A DNA stretch of 64,000 nucleotides from Vicinamibacteria bacterium (GTDB lineage: Bacteria; Acidobacteriota; Vicinamibacteria; Fen-336), in assembly GCA_035570235.1 (NCBI GenBank), contig DATMML010000073.1, positions 1 through 64,000 on the forward strand, given 5' to 3'. The notes under the pieces were generated by a model, which was not told the origin of the DNA, made no database searches, and saw only the letters and a program-made list of their open reading frames with translations. The position numbers and the translations under genes are program-made. Shown piece after piece: positions 29,444 through 38,600 of this stretch. Every line of letters begins with the position of its first letter. The first letter of the stretch is position 1.

Positions 29444-31656
29444 GGCCCGGTGAGCCCGCCCCGGCGCGCGGCCAGCGATGCCACCCCCGGCCCGTCATTG
29501 TTGATGAGGGTCGCCTCCTTGAAGGCGGCGGCCGCGCGGTAGGCCTCCAGGGCCTGGGGCTTGTAGTTGAGCCGCTCCAAGGCCACCCCGAGGTAGTAGA
29601 GGGCCGTTCCCTGGGAGAGGCCGGGACGCTGCGGCAGCTCCGCCTTGGCCTTGGACAAGTACTCGTGGGCGGCGGCAAAGTCCTGGAAATGCATGGCGCA
29701 AAGGCCCAGGTTGAGCCGCGCGAATGCGGCCTCCTCCGTCCCCGGGTAACCTTCCACCACCTGCCGCAGGTCCATCATTACTTTGTTGTACAGAAGGTTG
29801 GGATCGAAGAGGGGGATCTCCTGGGCGGTCTGGTCCAGGGTCAGGTCCGCGGTGTGCGTGCCGCCCGCTCCCCTCAGTTGGAGCGAGAGTTTCTCTTTTG
29901 GCTTCTTCTGCTCCAGCAGGGCCAGAAGGTCGGCCGTACGCTTCACAGGCTTGCCCTCCGCCGCGTAGACCACCTCCCCCACCTGCACGCCCGCCCGGGC
30001 GGCCGGGCCCCCGGGCACGACGCGCAGGATGGGCACGCCCTCGTGCAAGAGCGTGTCGACGGTGATGGCGCCGCTCCAGGGGCGGTAACTGGTGATCCTC
30101 TGGTCGACCTTGGCGATGACCCGCGCATAGGAGGCCGACTCCGCAAAGGTGACGTCCAGGGCCTCGGCCTGCGTGTTACCCGCAGCCAAGAAGTGCAGGA
30201 CGGCGGTACGCTGGAGCCTCTCCTCCGGCAACTCCGCCACCAGAAAGCCCTGGACCTCCAGGGTCGTGGCCAGCCTCTCCGTCACCTTGCGCACGAGGTC
30301 AGGGTCGGTACCCCCCGTCACCAGGGCGCGGGGGGTGATCTTCTCCTGCTCGAGGATGCGGTCCACGATCTCGCGGGGGGCGGGAATGAAGTTGAGGGTG
30401 GTGATCTTGCCCAAGTTCTCGCGGATCTTCTCGTCGGCGTCGACCAGGTTCCGCTCGCCGGCGGAGCTGTCGGCCACCACGCCCAGAAAGGCGAGGGTGG
30501 GGCGGATCGGGCAGTCCAGGCTGACCGCCTCATCCTTGCCGAGCACGATCTCCTTGACGAACTTCCCGGAGGCGTGCTTGACCTCGATCCGGCGCCGACC
30601 CGAGCAGACGCCCTCCAGCTCCGCCGGGGTCACGCCCTTGGCCTCGCCGTCCAGGAAGATCTTGGCCCCCGGGGGGTCCGAGGTCAGGCGCAGCGAGGCC
30701 AGCGACTCCTCCATGCGCACGGGTTCCGCGTCGTAGTCCTGGGCCAAGGGCGTGTCGAGGGTGCGGCGCACCGTCTCGTGGCAGCGCTTCCGAAGCTCGA
30801 TGCTGTGGTTTCCCAAGGAGAGGTTGCCAACCTCGACGCGGGCGGAGGCCCGCGCGGGGTCCAGGCCCTTGGTCCGGGTCGTTTCTATAAGGTCGGGGGC
30901 GAGGGTACCCGCAGTGGTGGCGCGGAGTTCCCCGTCCACCCAGATCTCCACCCCCGCGGGCTCGGTGATGAAGTAGGTGCTGGCTAGGGTTCGGGTCAGC
31001 TCGACCTGCAGGGCCTCGGTGGCCCGGGGCCCGATGCCCAGGGTGCGGGTCTCCGTCCGGTAGCCCTCCTTGGCGATTTCCACCGTGTAGTCTCCGGCCA
31101 GTACCTCCAGGGGGAAGAAGTCTGTGAGGCCCAGCTCGAGCATGCTCTCGCCGCCCCCCGTCAGCCTTACCTTGGCCCCCGCCGGCTTGGAGGAGACGGC
31201 CAAGTAGCCCACCAGCCCCTTCTTCACGGAGGCGAACAGGTCCGCGATCTTGGGCGAGACCTTCTCCCGGCTCAGTGTGTAGGAGGGGTTGATTTGGATG
31301 AGGAGTCGGAAGTTCTCGGAGGCTTTCTCCTGCAGGCCGATGTTGAAGTAAGCACGGCCCCGGTACTCGTAGGCCTGGATCAGGATATCCCGGCCCCGGG
31401 CGGACAGCGGTCCCTGCCGCCGCAGCCCCTCTAGACGGCCGATGACCTCGTCGAAGAGCACGATGGAGCGGCTCTGCTGGGGCCCGTCGAACTCCACGAT
31501 GGCCCGCGCCAGCTGGTCCTGAGCGGACTGGATCTCCCTCTGCGTGGCCTCGGGACCGGGGGGGGCAGCCCCGGTCTGGGCCAGCCCCGCCCGGCTGAGG
31601 GCGATAAGGGCGAGCGCGATCGCTCCCGGATGTCCGCGTCCCCTCCGTCGCCTCAT
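29440..31656 (-). CDS. Secreted PEGA/PDZ/TPR protein
   Basis: 738 residues. A signal peptide (to about residue 26) is followed by a TPR-like helical part (AYEYRGRAYFNIGLQEKASENFRLLI). Several PEGA-type beta modules come next (VSSKPAGAKVRL, ITEPAGVEIWVDG, LTSDPPGAKIFLDGEAKG). A middle region of unknown type precedes a PDZ domain (PILRVVPGGPAARAGVQVGEVVYAAEGKPV), and more TPR helices close the protein. PEGA modules usually sit on the outer face of the membrane, and the PDZ could bind peptide C-termini. With the neighbouring PEGA kinase it may form an envelope complex (inference). Confidence 0.82.
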   Translation of the reverse strand: MRRRRGRGHPGAIALALIALSRAGLAQTGAAPPGPEATQREIQSAQDQLARAIVEFDGPQQSRSIVLFDEVIGRLEGLRRQGPLSARGRDILIQAYEYRGRAYFNIGLQEKASENFRLLIQINPSYTLSREKVSPKIADLFASVKKGLVGYLAVSSKPAGAKVRLTGGGESMLELGLTDFFPLEVLAGDYTVEIAKEGYRTETRTLGIGPRATEALQVELTRTLASTYFITEPAGVEIWVDGELRATTAGTLAPDLIETTRTKGLDPARASARVEVGNLSLGNHSIELRKRCHETVRRTLDTPLAQDYDAEPVRMEESLASLRLTSDPPGAKIFLDGEAKGVTPAELEGVCSGRRRIEVKHASGKFVKEIVLGKDEAVSLDCPIRPTLAFLGVVADSSAGERNLVDADEKIRENLGKITTLNFIPAPREIVDRILEQEKITPRALVTGGTDPDLVRKVTERLATTLEVQGFLVAELPEERLQRTAVLHFLAAGNTQAEALDVTFAESASYARVIAKVDQRITSYRPWSGAITVDTLLHEGVPILRVVPGGPAARAGVQVGEVVYAAEGKPVKRTADLLALLEQKKPKEKLSLQLRGAGGTHTADLTLDQTAQEIPLFDPNLLYNKVMMDLRQVVEGYPGTEEAAFARLNLGLCAMHFQDFAAAHEYLSKAKAELPQRPGLSQGTALYYLGVALERLNYKPQALEAYRAAAAFKEATLINNDGPGVASLAARRGGLTGP

Positions 31657-31681
31657 GGTCTCACCTCGAAAACCGCTGCTT

Positions 31682-33160
31682 TTAGCGGTAGCGCAGGACC
31701 TTCTCCGCCCGCTCGTCCCAGACGAGGACGGCGCCCGTGGGATCCAGGGTTAGGGCCCGCGGCTTCTTAAGTTCCGGCCCCGTGAGGCCGGCCAAGAGCT
31801 GGCCCGAGGGGGAAAAGATCTGGACCGCCCCTTCCTCGTCCGCCACGTAGGTGTTCCGGAAAGGATCCACCGCCACGTCCACGGGCCGGCGGAGGCCTGC
31901 GGGACCCACCGTGCGCAGGAGCCGGCCGGTCTCGTCGAAGACGCGGATCGTCTTTTCCTCGCGGTCGAGAAGGACGATGCCCCCCTCCCCGTCCACGAAC
32001 ATCCGCGAGACCACGCGCTCTTTCGCGTCCTTCTCTGGGAAGAGGCCCTGGTATTCGAACTTGCCGTTATAACGGTAGACCCTCTTCCGCTTCTCGTCCG
32101 AAACGAGAACGCTGCCCCCGGGGGTGATGGTGGCGGCCAGGATCCTGTCGAGCGCCTCCGGAATCCCCGGCTTGTCGGAGGGGATGGCGTAGGACTTCAG
32201 GTCTTTGGGCCCGATGCGCACGGCCAGTCGAGCGGCCACGACGATCTCTCCGCGCGGAGAGAGGGAGAGGCTGCGCAGGTCCTCTCCGGGGAGGCCAGGG
32301 CCCGCCTTGCCTCCGGGGTCGATGGGCACGGCGGTTTTTGTCTTGTCGGACGCAATCCAGAGGGTGCCCGTGGGCGTCATGAGGACGGCCCGCACGTCCT
32401 TCAGGAGGTCGCCCGAGCCCACCGCGTAGCCGGCGTCCACCGTGAACGCGGGCTTGGCGAAGCCGTAGAGGCGATAGAGAGCGGTGATGCGCTCCAGCGC
32501 CCGGGGCGCCCACTCGCTCTCGGGAAAACGATTACGGACCTGCTGGAACTCCTCCATGGCCGAGAGGGCATCGCCCTTCAGGGCCAGGCAGTGTCCGACC
32601 TGGAACTGGGCCGCGGCCGCGGCCTCGCTGCTCGGGTATTCGAGGGAGACCCGGCGGCTCACGTCGACCGCCTCCGACAGCCGACCCGCCTTGCGGTGAA
32701 CGAGTCCCGAGGCGTAGAGGGCGCGCGAGACCCACTCCGTGCTCCGAGGGTAGAGGTTCTGCACGCGCGTGAACTGGGCGAGGGCGTCGTCCAGCTCCGC
32801 GGCGCTAGCGGCGCGGCTCATGGTCAGGTGCCCGAGCCAGTAGTAGGCACCAGGGGCGGCGTCGCTCTGGGGAAACTGCTTTGCGACCTGGTCGAATGAG
32901 GTGCGCGCCTTGTCGGGGTCTCCTTCCACCTCTAATCGATAGCGGCCGATCTCCAGCAGGGCCTGGCCCACGGCCTCGGCGCGGGGGAAGCTGTTGACGA
33001 TGATGTTGAAGTTGTCCAGGGCCTGCTTGAGCTTGCCCTGGGCCCAGTAGGCCCGGCCGTCCTCCAGCAGACGCCGCGCCTGCTGGTCCGGAGATTCTTG
33101 GGGGTGGGCGGGGGCCGGAATTGCCACCAGGGCGACGGCCAGGATCCAGCGCCGGGACAA
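31682..33160 (-). CDS. Secreted TPR / NHL-repeat beta-propeller protein
   Basis: 492 residues. After a signal peptide (to about residue 20), residues 30-235 form TPR repeats (RAYWAQGKLKQALDNFNIIVNSFP, then YYWLGHLTMSRA and FQVGHCLALKGDALSAMEEF). From about 245 to the end there are NHL-like beta-propeller blades (GEIVVAARLAVRI, GGIVLLDREEKTIRVFDETGRLLRTVG, RNTYVADEEGAVQIFSPSGQLL). It is likely a periplasmic scaffold. The start is TTG, with AGGA upstream, 3 bases after the kinase stop. Confidence 0.82.
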   Translation of the reverse strand: MSRRWILAVALVAIPAPAHPQESPDQQARRLLEDGRAYWAQGKLKQALDNFNIIVNSFPRAEAVGQALLEIGRYRLEVEGDPDKARTSFDQVAKQFPQSDAAPGAYYWLGHLTMSRAASAAELDDALAQFTRVQNLYPRSTEWVSRALYASGLVHRKAGRLSEAVDVSRRVSLEYPSSEAAAAAQFQVGHCLALKGDALSAMEEFQQVRNRFPESEWAPRALERITALYRLYGFAKPAFTVDAGYAVGSGDLLKDVRAVLMTPTGTLWIASDKTKTAVPIDPGGKAGPGLPGEDLRSLSLSPRGEIVVAARLAVRIGPKDLKSYAIPSDKPGIPEALDRILAATITPGGSVLVSDEKRKRVYRYNGKFEYQGLFPEKDAKERVVSRMFVDGEGGIVLLDREEKTIRVFDETGRLLRTVGPAGLRRPVDVAVDPFRNTYVADEEGAVQIFSPSGQLLAGLTGPELKKPRALTLDPTGAVLVWDERAEKVLRYR

Positions 33161-33163
33161 AGC

Positions 33164-35266
33164 CTATTCCTTTCGGCCGGTGACGAAAGCGGCCCCGCCA
33201 GGGACGACCTCGGCGGTCTCCTGCCTCTTCGTCCCGTCCGCCCACCGGAAAGAGACGGCGTGGACCCCCGCCGCCGCCGCCTTGTCCAGGATGGGGGGGT
33301 AGTCCACGAAGGCACCGTCGATGAAGACCTGACAATTGTCGGGGTTGGCGCGGATGCTGATCTTGCCGAGGCCCGGCGCCTCCACCACCGCCTGACCGCC
33401 CGCTCCCACCGTCACCGCGACGTCGGTTCGAAGGAAATAAGGACTCGAGACCAGGGTCAGGACCTGCCGGCCCGCGGGCAGCGAGACCCGCGGCGCCACC
33501 TGCTCGCGCGCCAGCGGCTTCCCCCGCCAGAGGACGTCCAGGGGGTAGGTCGAGGCCACCGTGACCGTGCCCAGGGGGCCCACGGGCTCCAGCTTCGTCC
33601 GCACGTCCGTGGGCACCTGGCCCGGGATGAGACGCACCTCCTGCGGCGCGTAGCCGTCGAGGACGATGTTGAGGCGGTGCTCCAGGCTGGGATCGAAGGG
33701 CACATCGATGGGCGTGGTTCCCGCGAGCCTTTGGCCGTCCAGGGCCACAAAGGCGCCCGGGGGATCGCTCATCACGGGCAGGGCGACCGAGGCCGCGGCC
33801 AGGGCGACAGAGACGGCCTCCCCCGCGGGCAGCGGCAGCTTCACGGTGCGGACCTCGTCCTTGTGACCCTCCTTGCGGAAGGTCAGGACCAATCGCGGGG
33901 GAAGGGGCGGCGAGAGCACCAGCTCCCCGTTGGTCTGCACCCCCGTCTCCTTCCCATCCAGGAGCACCGCGGCCCCCACCGGCTGGGAACGCACGGGGAT
34001 GTGGACGGCGGCCGACGGCGAACGGCTAGCCACCAAGGCCAAGACCACGGCCGCCGTGACCGCCACCCCCAAGAGGGCTCCCCACAAGAGCCCCCGCCCC
34101 TTCCCCCCCGGGGGGGGGACCTCGGCGGGTTGGACGGTGGTGGGGGGGAGCAGAGTCTCGGGCGCGCGGCGAGTAGCCGGCGCGTGAAAGGTGGTATCCA
34201 GCTCCGGGAAATCGTCGGGCTCGGGGGCGGGGGGGTGCGCGCGACGCTGGAGGTCACGGTTGGCCGTGCGCAAGGCACGGCGGACTTCCACCGAGTGGGG
34301 GCTCTCCTCCTTGAGCTCGCGCAGCCGCCGCAGGCTCTCGTCGACACCGCCTTCCTTCAAGAGGCGGCGCGCCGCCTTCACCGCCTCCTGGGCGTCGCCG
34401 GAGCGAGGCACCCCTCGCAGCGTGCGCGAGTAAGACTCCAAGACGTCGGCCAGATCGTCGGCCAGGCCGCCCGCCGAGGGGTAGCGCCGGTCGGGGTCCT
34501 TGGCCAGAGCGCGGTCCAGGACCTCCTGCAGGCGGGGGGTCAGCCCCCCGATCTCCGTGTTCAGAGGAGGCGGAGGATCGTGCACGATCTTGTAAAGCAC
34601 CTCCGTGGCCCCCTCCCCCGTGAAGGGTCGCCGGCCGGCCAGGAGCTCGTAGAGGATCACCCCCAGCGAGAAGACGTCGCTGCGACCATCCAAGGGCTTG
34701 CCGCGTACCTGCTCGGGGCTCATGTAATGGACGGTACCCACCATCATCCCCGCCTTGGTGAGCTGGGTCCCCCCCAGCTTGGCGATCCCGAAGTCCATGA
34801 TCTTGGCGGTGCCGTCGTCGAGAAGCCGGATGTTGCTGGGCTTGATGTCGCGGTGGATGATCCGGTGCTCGTGGGCGTAGGCCAGCCCCCGGCAGACCTG
34901 GATCACGATATTCAGCTGCTCCGGCAGGAGCAGGGTCTCCCCCGAGCGCAGAAGGGCCTCGAGGTCGACCCCGGGCAGGAGCTCCATGGCGATGAAGGAC
35001 ATCCCGCGGTCCGCGCCCAGCTCGAAGACGGTCACGATGTTGGGATGCTGTAGCTTGGCCGCGGCCTTGGCCTCGACCTCGAAGCGCTTCCGGCTCTCCT
35101 CGTCGAGGGACCCCTCTAGGGTCAGGGTCTTGACCGCCACCTCGCGCTCCAGGGTCTCGTCCAGGCACCGGTAGACCATCCCCATGCCCCCCCGGCCGAT
35201 GCGGCTGATCACCCGGTACCTGCCGATGCGTCGACGCGAGCGCAGCCCCGCCTGGTCTGGGAGCAC
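33164..35266 (-). CDS. Membrane Ser/Thr protein kinase with extracytoplasmic PEGA domains
   Basis: 700 residues. The kinase domain (15-270) has the glycine loop GRGGMGMVY, K46 in VAVKTL, D140 in HRDIKPSN, DFG at 158-160 and SPEQ in place of APE. A TPR-like and Pro-rich linker contains Thr pairs (LDTTF, PTTV) suited to FHA recognition. One membrane helix (about 393-415) leads to three PEGA-like modules outside (RSQPVGAAVLLDG, MSDPPGAFVALDG, RANPDNCQVFIDG). It is thus a receptor kinase that could sense cell-wall or periplasmic ligands. The GTG start lies 3 bases after the phosphatase stop. Confidence 0.92.
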   Translation of the reverse strand: MLPDQAGLRSRRRIGRYRVISRIGRGGMGMVYRCLDETLEREVAVKTLTLEGSLDEESRKRFEVEAKAAAKLQHPNIVTVFELGADRGMSFIAMELLPGVDLEALLRSGETLLLPEQLNIVIQVCRGLAYAHEHRIIHRDIKPSNIRLLDDGTAKIMDFGIAKLGGTQLTKAGMMVGTVHYMSPEQVRGKPLDGRSDVFSLGVILYELLAGRRPFTGEGATEVLYKIVHDPPPPLNTEIGGLTPRLQEVLDRALAKDPDRRYPSAGGLADDLADVLESYSRTLRGVPRSGDAQEAVKAARRLLKEGGVDESLRRLRELKEESPHSVEVRRALRTANRDLQRRAHPPAPEPDDFPELDTTFHAPATRRAPETLLPPTTVQPAEVPPPGGKGRGLLWGALLGVAVTAAVVLALVASRSPSAAVHIPVRSQPVGAAVLLDGKETGVQTNGELVLSPPLPPRLVLTFRKEGHKDEVRTVKLPLPAGEAVSVALAAASVALPVMSDPPGAFVALDGQRLAGTTPIDVPFDPSLEHRLNIVLDGYAPQEVRLIPGQVPTDVRTKLEPVGPLGTVTVASTYPLDVLWRGKPLAREQVAPRVSLPAGRQVLTLVSSPYFLRTDVAVTVGAGGQAVVEAPGLGKISIRANPDNCQVFIDGAFVDYPPILDKAAAAGVHAVSFRWADGTKRQETAEVVPGGAAFVTGRKE

Positions 35267-35269
35267 GGG

Positions 35270-36034
35270 CTATTCCTGGAACTGCAAGAGGACCACGGTG
35301 ATGTTGTCCTCACCCCCGTGGGCATTGGCCTCCGCCACGAGGTCCTTGGCCGCCTTCTCGATGTCGCCCCCCGCGCTCCCCAGGATCCGGGCGATGTCGT
35401 CGTCGGAGACCATGGTGGTGAGCCCATCCGAGCAGAGGAGCAGGATCTCCCCCGATTTCATCTTCCGGGTCTGCATGTCCACCAGCAGGTCGGCCTTTCC
35501 CCCCAGGGCTCGGGTGACCACATTGCGCAGCGGGTGCCCCCGGGCCTGGTCGGCGGAGATGACCCCGCTCTGGATCTGCTCGTTGACCCAGGAGTGGTCG
35601 CTCGTGAGTTGGGTGAAGGCTCCCTCGCTGAAGAGGTAGATGCGGCTGTCCCCCACGTGCCCGATGTTGGCGGCGTCACCGTCCACGAGCACGGCGGCCA
35701 CGGTGGTGGCCATCCCCTCGTACTCGGTCTTTTCCTTCGTGGTCTCCAGTACCTTCCGGTTGGCGTGCCTTATCGCGGTCTTGAGCCGGTTGCCATCGTA
35801 GGAGATGTTCTCGTCCAGGCCGAAGGGCCAGGTGATCTCCTCGTCCCCGCTGGTCAGGCACACGAACTCGTTGATGGAGTCGACGGCGACCTTGGAGGCC
35901 ACCTCCCCCGCGGCGTGGCCCCCCATCCCGTCCGCCACCACGAAGAGCTTCTGCTCGGGGTTCAAGAAGAGGGCGTCCTCGTTGCCCTTGCGCTTGCGCC
36001 CCACGTCGGTGACGGCCTGGTAGACGATCTTCAT
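35270..36034 (-). CDS. PP2C-family Ser/Thr phosphatase (Stp-like)
   Basis: 254 residues from ATG 36034. It has the PP2C motifs KRKGNEDALFL, FVVADGMGGHAAGEVAS (metal Asp), NIGHVGDSRIYLF, LLCSDGLTTMV and the final GGEDNITVVLL. It removes phosphate from Ser/Thr and would reverse the action of the kinase encoded immediately downstream. It is cytoplasmic, with no membrane helix. Kinase and phosphatase are separated by only 3 bases, the usual bacterial PknB/Stp arrangement. Confidence 0.93.
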   Translation of the reverse strand: MKIVYQAVTDVGRKRKGNEDALFLNPEQKLFVVADGMGGHAAGEVASKVAVDSINEFVCLTSGDEEITWPFGLDENISYDGNRLKTAIRHANRKVLETTKEKTEYEGMATTVAAVLVDGDAANIGHVGDSRIYLFSEGAFTQLTSDHSWVNEQIQSGVISADQARGHPLRNVVTRALGGKADLLVDMQTRKMKSGEILLLCSDGLTTMVSDDDIARILGSAGGDIEKAAKDLVAEANAHGGEDNITVVLLQFQE

Positions 36035-36041
36035 CGGGCGG

Positions 36042-36644
36042 TCAGGAGCGATGGAGGCCAAGTTCCCCCGCAATCTTCTGCACCCGGGGATCCCGGGGGG
36101 CCAGGCGGAGGGCGGTCTCCACCGATTTCTGCGCGCGCCGGGTCAGGCCCTGATGGTGGAGCAGGGCGGCCAGGTCCACGAAGAAGGCCGCGTTGGAGGG
36201 AGAGAGCTGGGTGGCCTTCTCCATCGCCTGAATGGCCTCCCGCATGGACGCGGAGTGTCGGCTCAGGGCCCGACCCAGGGCGTGATGGTAGCGGGCCTCG
36301 CCCGGCATATGGTGCACGGCCGTGCGCAGCAGGGTGACCGCGTCCGCGTGTTGTCCGGCCTCCAGCATCTTCGCTGCCCGCTCGAAAGCGTCCTTGGCCA
36401 TCTCCACCGGACCCACGGGGTGGGGGCGTTCCCGCTCGGCATCGTACTCCCTTCGGCTATTCTCGTTGAAAAGCGTGTTGAAGGCCGCGGTCAGGTCCTT
36501 GAAGAAGGATTGGGCCCGCTCCTTCTCTGTGGGATCCGAGAAGCGGTCCGGGTGCCGCTCCTTGGCCAGTTGCATATAAGCACGGCGGATCTCGGCGGGG
36601 ACCGCCGTCGAGGACACGCCGAGGATCTGGTAGTAGTCGGTCAT
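36042..36644 (-). CDS. J-domain protein with C-terminal TPR
   Basis: 200 residues. The J domain (1-70) has YYQILGVSSTAVPAEIRRAY and the HPD motif (AKERHPDRFSD), so it should stimulate a DnaK ATPase. The second half forms TPR helices (AKMLEAGQHADAVTLLR, HALGRALSRHSASMREAIQAMEKA). It lacks the Gly/Phe and zinc regions of true DnaJ. It is probably a specialised co-chaperone for the operon's products. It sits 7 bases before the phosphatase gene. Confidence 0.88.
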   Translation of the reverse strand: MTDYYQILGVSSTAVPAEIRRAYMQLAKERHPDRFSDPTEKERAQSFFKDLTAAFNTLFNENSRREYDAERERPHPVGPVEMAKDAFERAAKMLEAGQHADAVTLLRTAVHHMPGEARYHHALGRALSRHSASMREAIQAMEKATQLSPSNAAFFVDLAALLHHQGLTRRAQKSVETALRLAPRDPRVQKIAGELGLHRS

Positions 36645-36651
36645 GACCCGC

Positions 36652-37734
36652 TCAGTGCTTCCCCCCGGGCTGCTCGGCGTTCTTGATGAAGCGCTGGGCG
36701 TGCTTGCGGATCGCATCCGGAACGTTCCGGTCGAAAGCCAGGCTCTTGATGTCTCGGGGGTTCAAACGCGTCACCATGCCCAGGGAGATAGCCAGGGGGG
36801 TGCGCGGGTTCCGCACCAGATTCGCGACCACGCTGTACTTCTTGGTCCACTCCCGGTGGCTTCCGATCTGGCGCAGGATCTCGTCGGAGATGTTTTTCAT
36901 GCCCGAAAACGCCTCCACCTCCGACTCCGTCAGCCGCGGGCTGCCCAGCACGGCGGTGGACACGATGCGGTTGGGGTCGCGCACCAGGATGGCCCGATCC
37001 TCGCGGGTTCCTTTGAGGGCGGTGATGACCTTCTCCGCCGTGTTCAGGCGGTAGATCTTCTGGACCGCGCTGACCTTCTCGATATCCTTGCGCTCCTCGT
37101 CCGAGAGGATGCGGACGACCGCCTCGTCCGGGGAAATGGGGGCCTCGGCAACGACGGGTTCGGGCACGGCCGGAGTCGGATGGGGCTCGGGGACGGGCGC
37201 GGCGGGGGGCGGGGGCGCTTCCGCCGGCTGTTGCCCGATGCGGAACGTCTCGCGCAGCTCGCGCAAGCGGCGCCGCTGGTCGTTGTTGAGGCTGGGGTTG
37301 GCTTCCAGGGCTTCGAGCAGAGAGGTGCGGCGCAGGAGGCGGACCTGGTTGATCACGACCAGCTCCGCCAGCTCCTGGGAGAGCGAGCTGGCCAGGGCCT
37401 CCACCGCCTCGTCCGTGAGCGACGTGTTCTGGAGCGCTGCCTCGCGCAGCTCTCGCTCGCTGCGGTAGGTGACCCCCCAGGCCAGGATGGCGGGCGGGGT
37501 CTCGCGGCTCTTGAGGATCGGCAGGAACTCCTCGCGCGGGAACGCGGCCAAGGACGCGCCGGCCGTGTCCCGAATCTCCTTCTCCGCGTCGTGGAGGAGA
37601 TCGGTCAGCAGCTCGAGCACGTCCTCCGGCTTGAGGGGCAGAGCGCCCTGGGCGGCCAAGAGGCGGAGCTCCTTCGGGACCCCGCCCCTGCGAAACTGCT
37701 CGACCAGGGGGTTCGTGACCCGGGCTTCGGACAT
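36652..37734 (-). CDS. Armadillo/HEAT-like helical repeat protein
   Basis: 360 residues, nearly all helical, no membrane segment or signal. Repeated units have a NP-x-T/S-P-L-x-x-S/A-L look (LVRNPRTPLAISLGMVTRLNPRDIKSLAFDRNVPDAIRK). A Pro/Ala/Glu-rich linker (residues about 170-205) separates two helical parts. The same module recurs in the gene at 38601, so the two are paralogues. This resembles DUF2336-like or HEAT-type scaffolds, function unknown. It lies between the RodZ-like and J-domain genes of the operon with 6-7 base gaps. Confidence 0.7.
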   Translation of the reverse strand: MSEARVTNPLVEQFRRGGVPKELRLLAAQGALPLKPEDVLELLTDLLHDAEKEIRDTAGASLAAFPREEFLPILKSRETPPAILAWGVTYRSERELREAALQNTSLTDEAVEALASSLSQELAELVVINQVRLLRRTSLLEALEANPSLNNDQRRRLRELRETFRIGQQPAEAPPPPAAPVPEPHPTPAVPEPVVAEAPISPDEAVVRILSDEERKDIEKVSAVQKIYRLNTAEKVITALKGTREDRAILVRDPNRIVSTAVLGSPRLTESEVEAFSGMKNISDEILRQIGSHREWTKKYSVVANLVRNPRTPLAISLGMVTRLNPRDIKSLAFDRNVPDAIRKHAQRFIKNAEQPGGKH

Positions 37735-37740
37735 GGACCC

Positions 37741-38499
37741 TCAGCTGCTGTGGGACGCGTGTCCGCCCGGCGCGTCCTCCACGAGAGAGGGCAGGTTCTT
37801 CCTCGTGATCACGATGTTTCGCCGCACCTCGCCGCTCTTGCCGAGCGGCACTCCGGGGCGGTCATTCACGCGGAAGGCCAGGCCGCCCGCGTTGCCGACG
37901 CTGAGCACGAGCTCACCGTGGGCCTCCAGGGTCTCCGACTCCCCTTGGCTCATGACGCGGTCGATCACGGTCTGGCCGTCCGCCTGCACCTGCACCCAGC
38001 AGTTCTGCTGGGCGGTCAGGGTGAGCACCAGGCTCTCCGGCGGGGGGCCGGGAGGGCCGGGGTCGGCGGGCGGAGGGTAAACGCGGTCCGCGGGCAGGAC
38101 GACGCCGGTGGCGGCGGCGGGGAGCGGGGAGACCCGCCCGCCGTGGTCGGATGCGCCCTTGCGCAGGGAGAGGGCGGCGGCCGCAACCGCCAGCGCGCCC
38201 ACAAAGAGAAGGCCGCGCGGGGGCGTCCGACGGCGGGGCGGCGGAGGTTTCTTCTCCACCGCCTGGTCCCCATGCACGTAGAGGAAGTCGGCCACCAGGC
38301 GTTCCTGGTCCAGTCCTAGGTGACGCGCGTATTGCCGCACGAAGGCGCGGGGGAAGAGACCACCGGGGAGCACATCGACGCGGTCCTGCTCGAGGGCCTG
38401 CAGGAAACGCACGCTGATCTTGGTGGCGTCGGCGATCTCCCGAAGGCTGATCCCGCGAAGCTCCCGCTCTCTACGAAGGTTCTCGCCGAACGAAGCCAT
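37741..38499 (-). CDS. RodZ-like membrane protein (HTH_25, DUF4115)
   Basis: 252 residues. An N-terminal XRE-type helix-turn-helix (FGENLRRERELRGISLREIADATKISVRFLQALE) is followed by a basic linker, one weakly hydrophobic membrane helix (RGLLFVGALAVAAAALSL) and a C-terminal beta domain (LTLTAQQNCWVQVQADG, DUF4115). RodZ couples MreB to the cell wall machinery and fixes cell shape. As the first gene of the operon, behind a clear promoter, it links the signalling module to envelope growth (inference). Confidence 0.85.
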   Translation of the reverse strand: MASFGENLRRERELRGISLREIADATKISVRFLQALEQDRVDVLPGGLFPRAFVRQYARHLGLDQERLVADFLYVHGDQAVEKKPPPPRRRTPPRGLLFVGALAVAAAALSLRKGASDHGGRVSPLPAAATGVVLPADRVYPPPADPGPPGPPPESLVLTLTAQQNCWVQVQADGQTVIDRVMSQGESETLEAHGELVLSVGNAGGLAFRVNDRPGVPLGKSGEVRRNIVITRKNLPSLVEDAPGGHASHSS

Positions 38500-38567
38500 A
38501 TCTGGAGCCCGCCGCTCCCTCTGCTCCCCAAGGCTTCCGAAAAAAGGTGATCGCGAAGCGCGTGCGG

Positions 38568-38597
38568 ATTCTACGCGAGCCCGGTGAAGGCTGTCAA
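38568..38597 (-). promoter_or_regulatory. Sigma-70 promoter of the eight-gene signalling operon
   Basis: On the minus strand, TTGACA (38597 to 38592), an 18-base spacer, then TAGAAT (38573 to 38568). Transcription would begin near 38560, giving a leader of about 60 bases to the RodZ-like ATG. Downstream genes to 29120 have gaps of 25 bases or less. Confidence 0.75.
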
Positions 38598-38600
38598 ATC

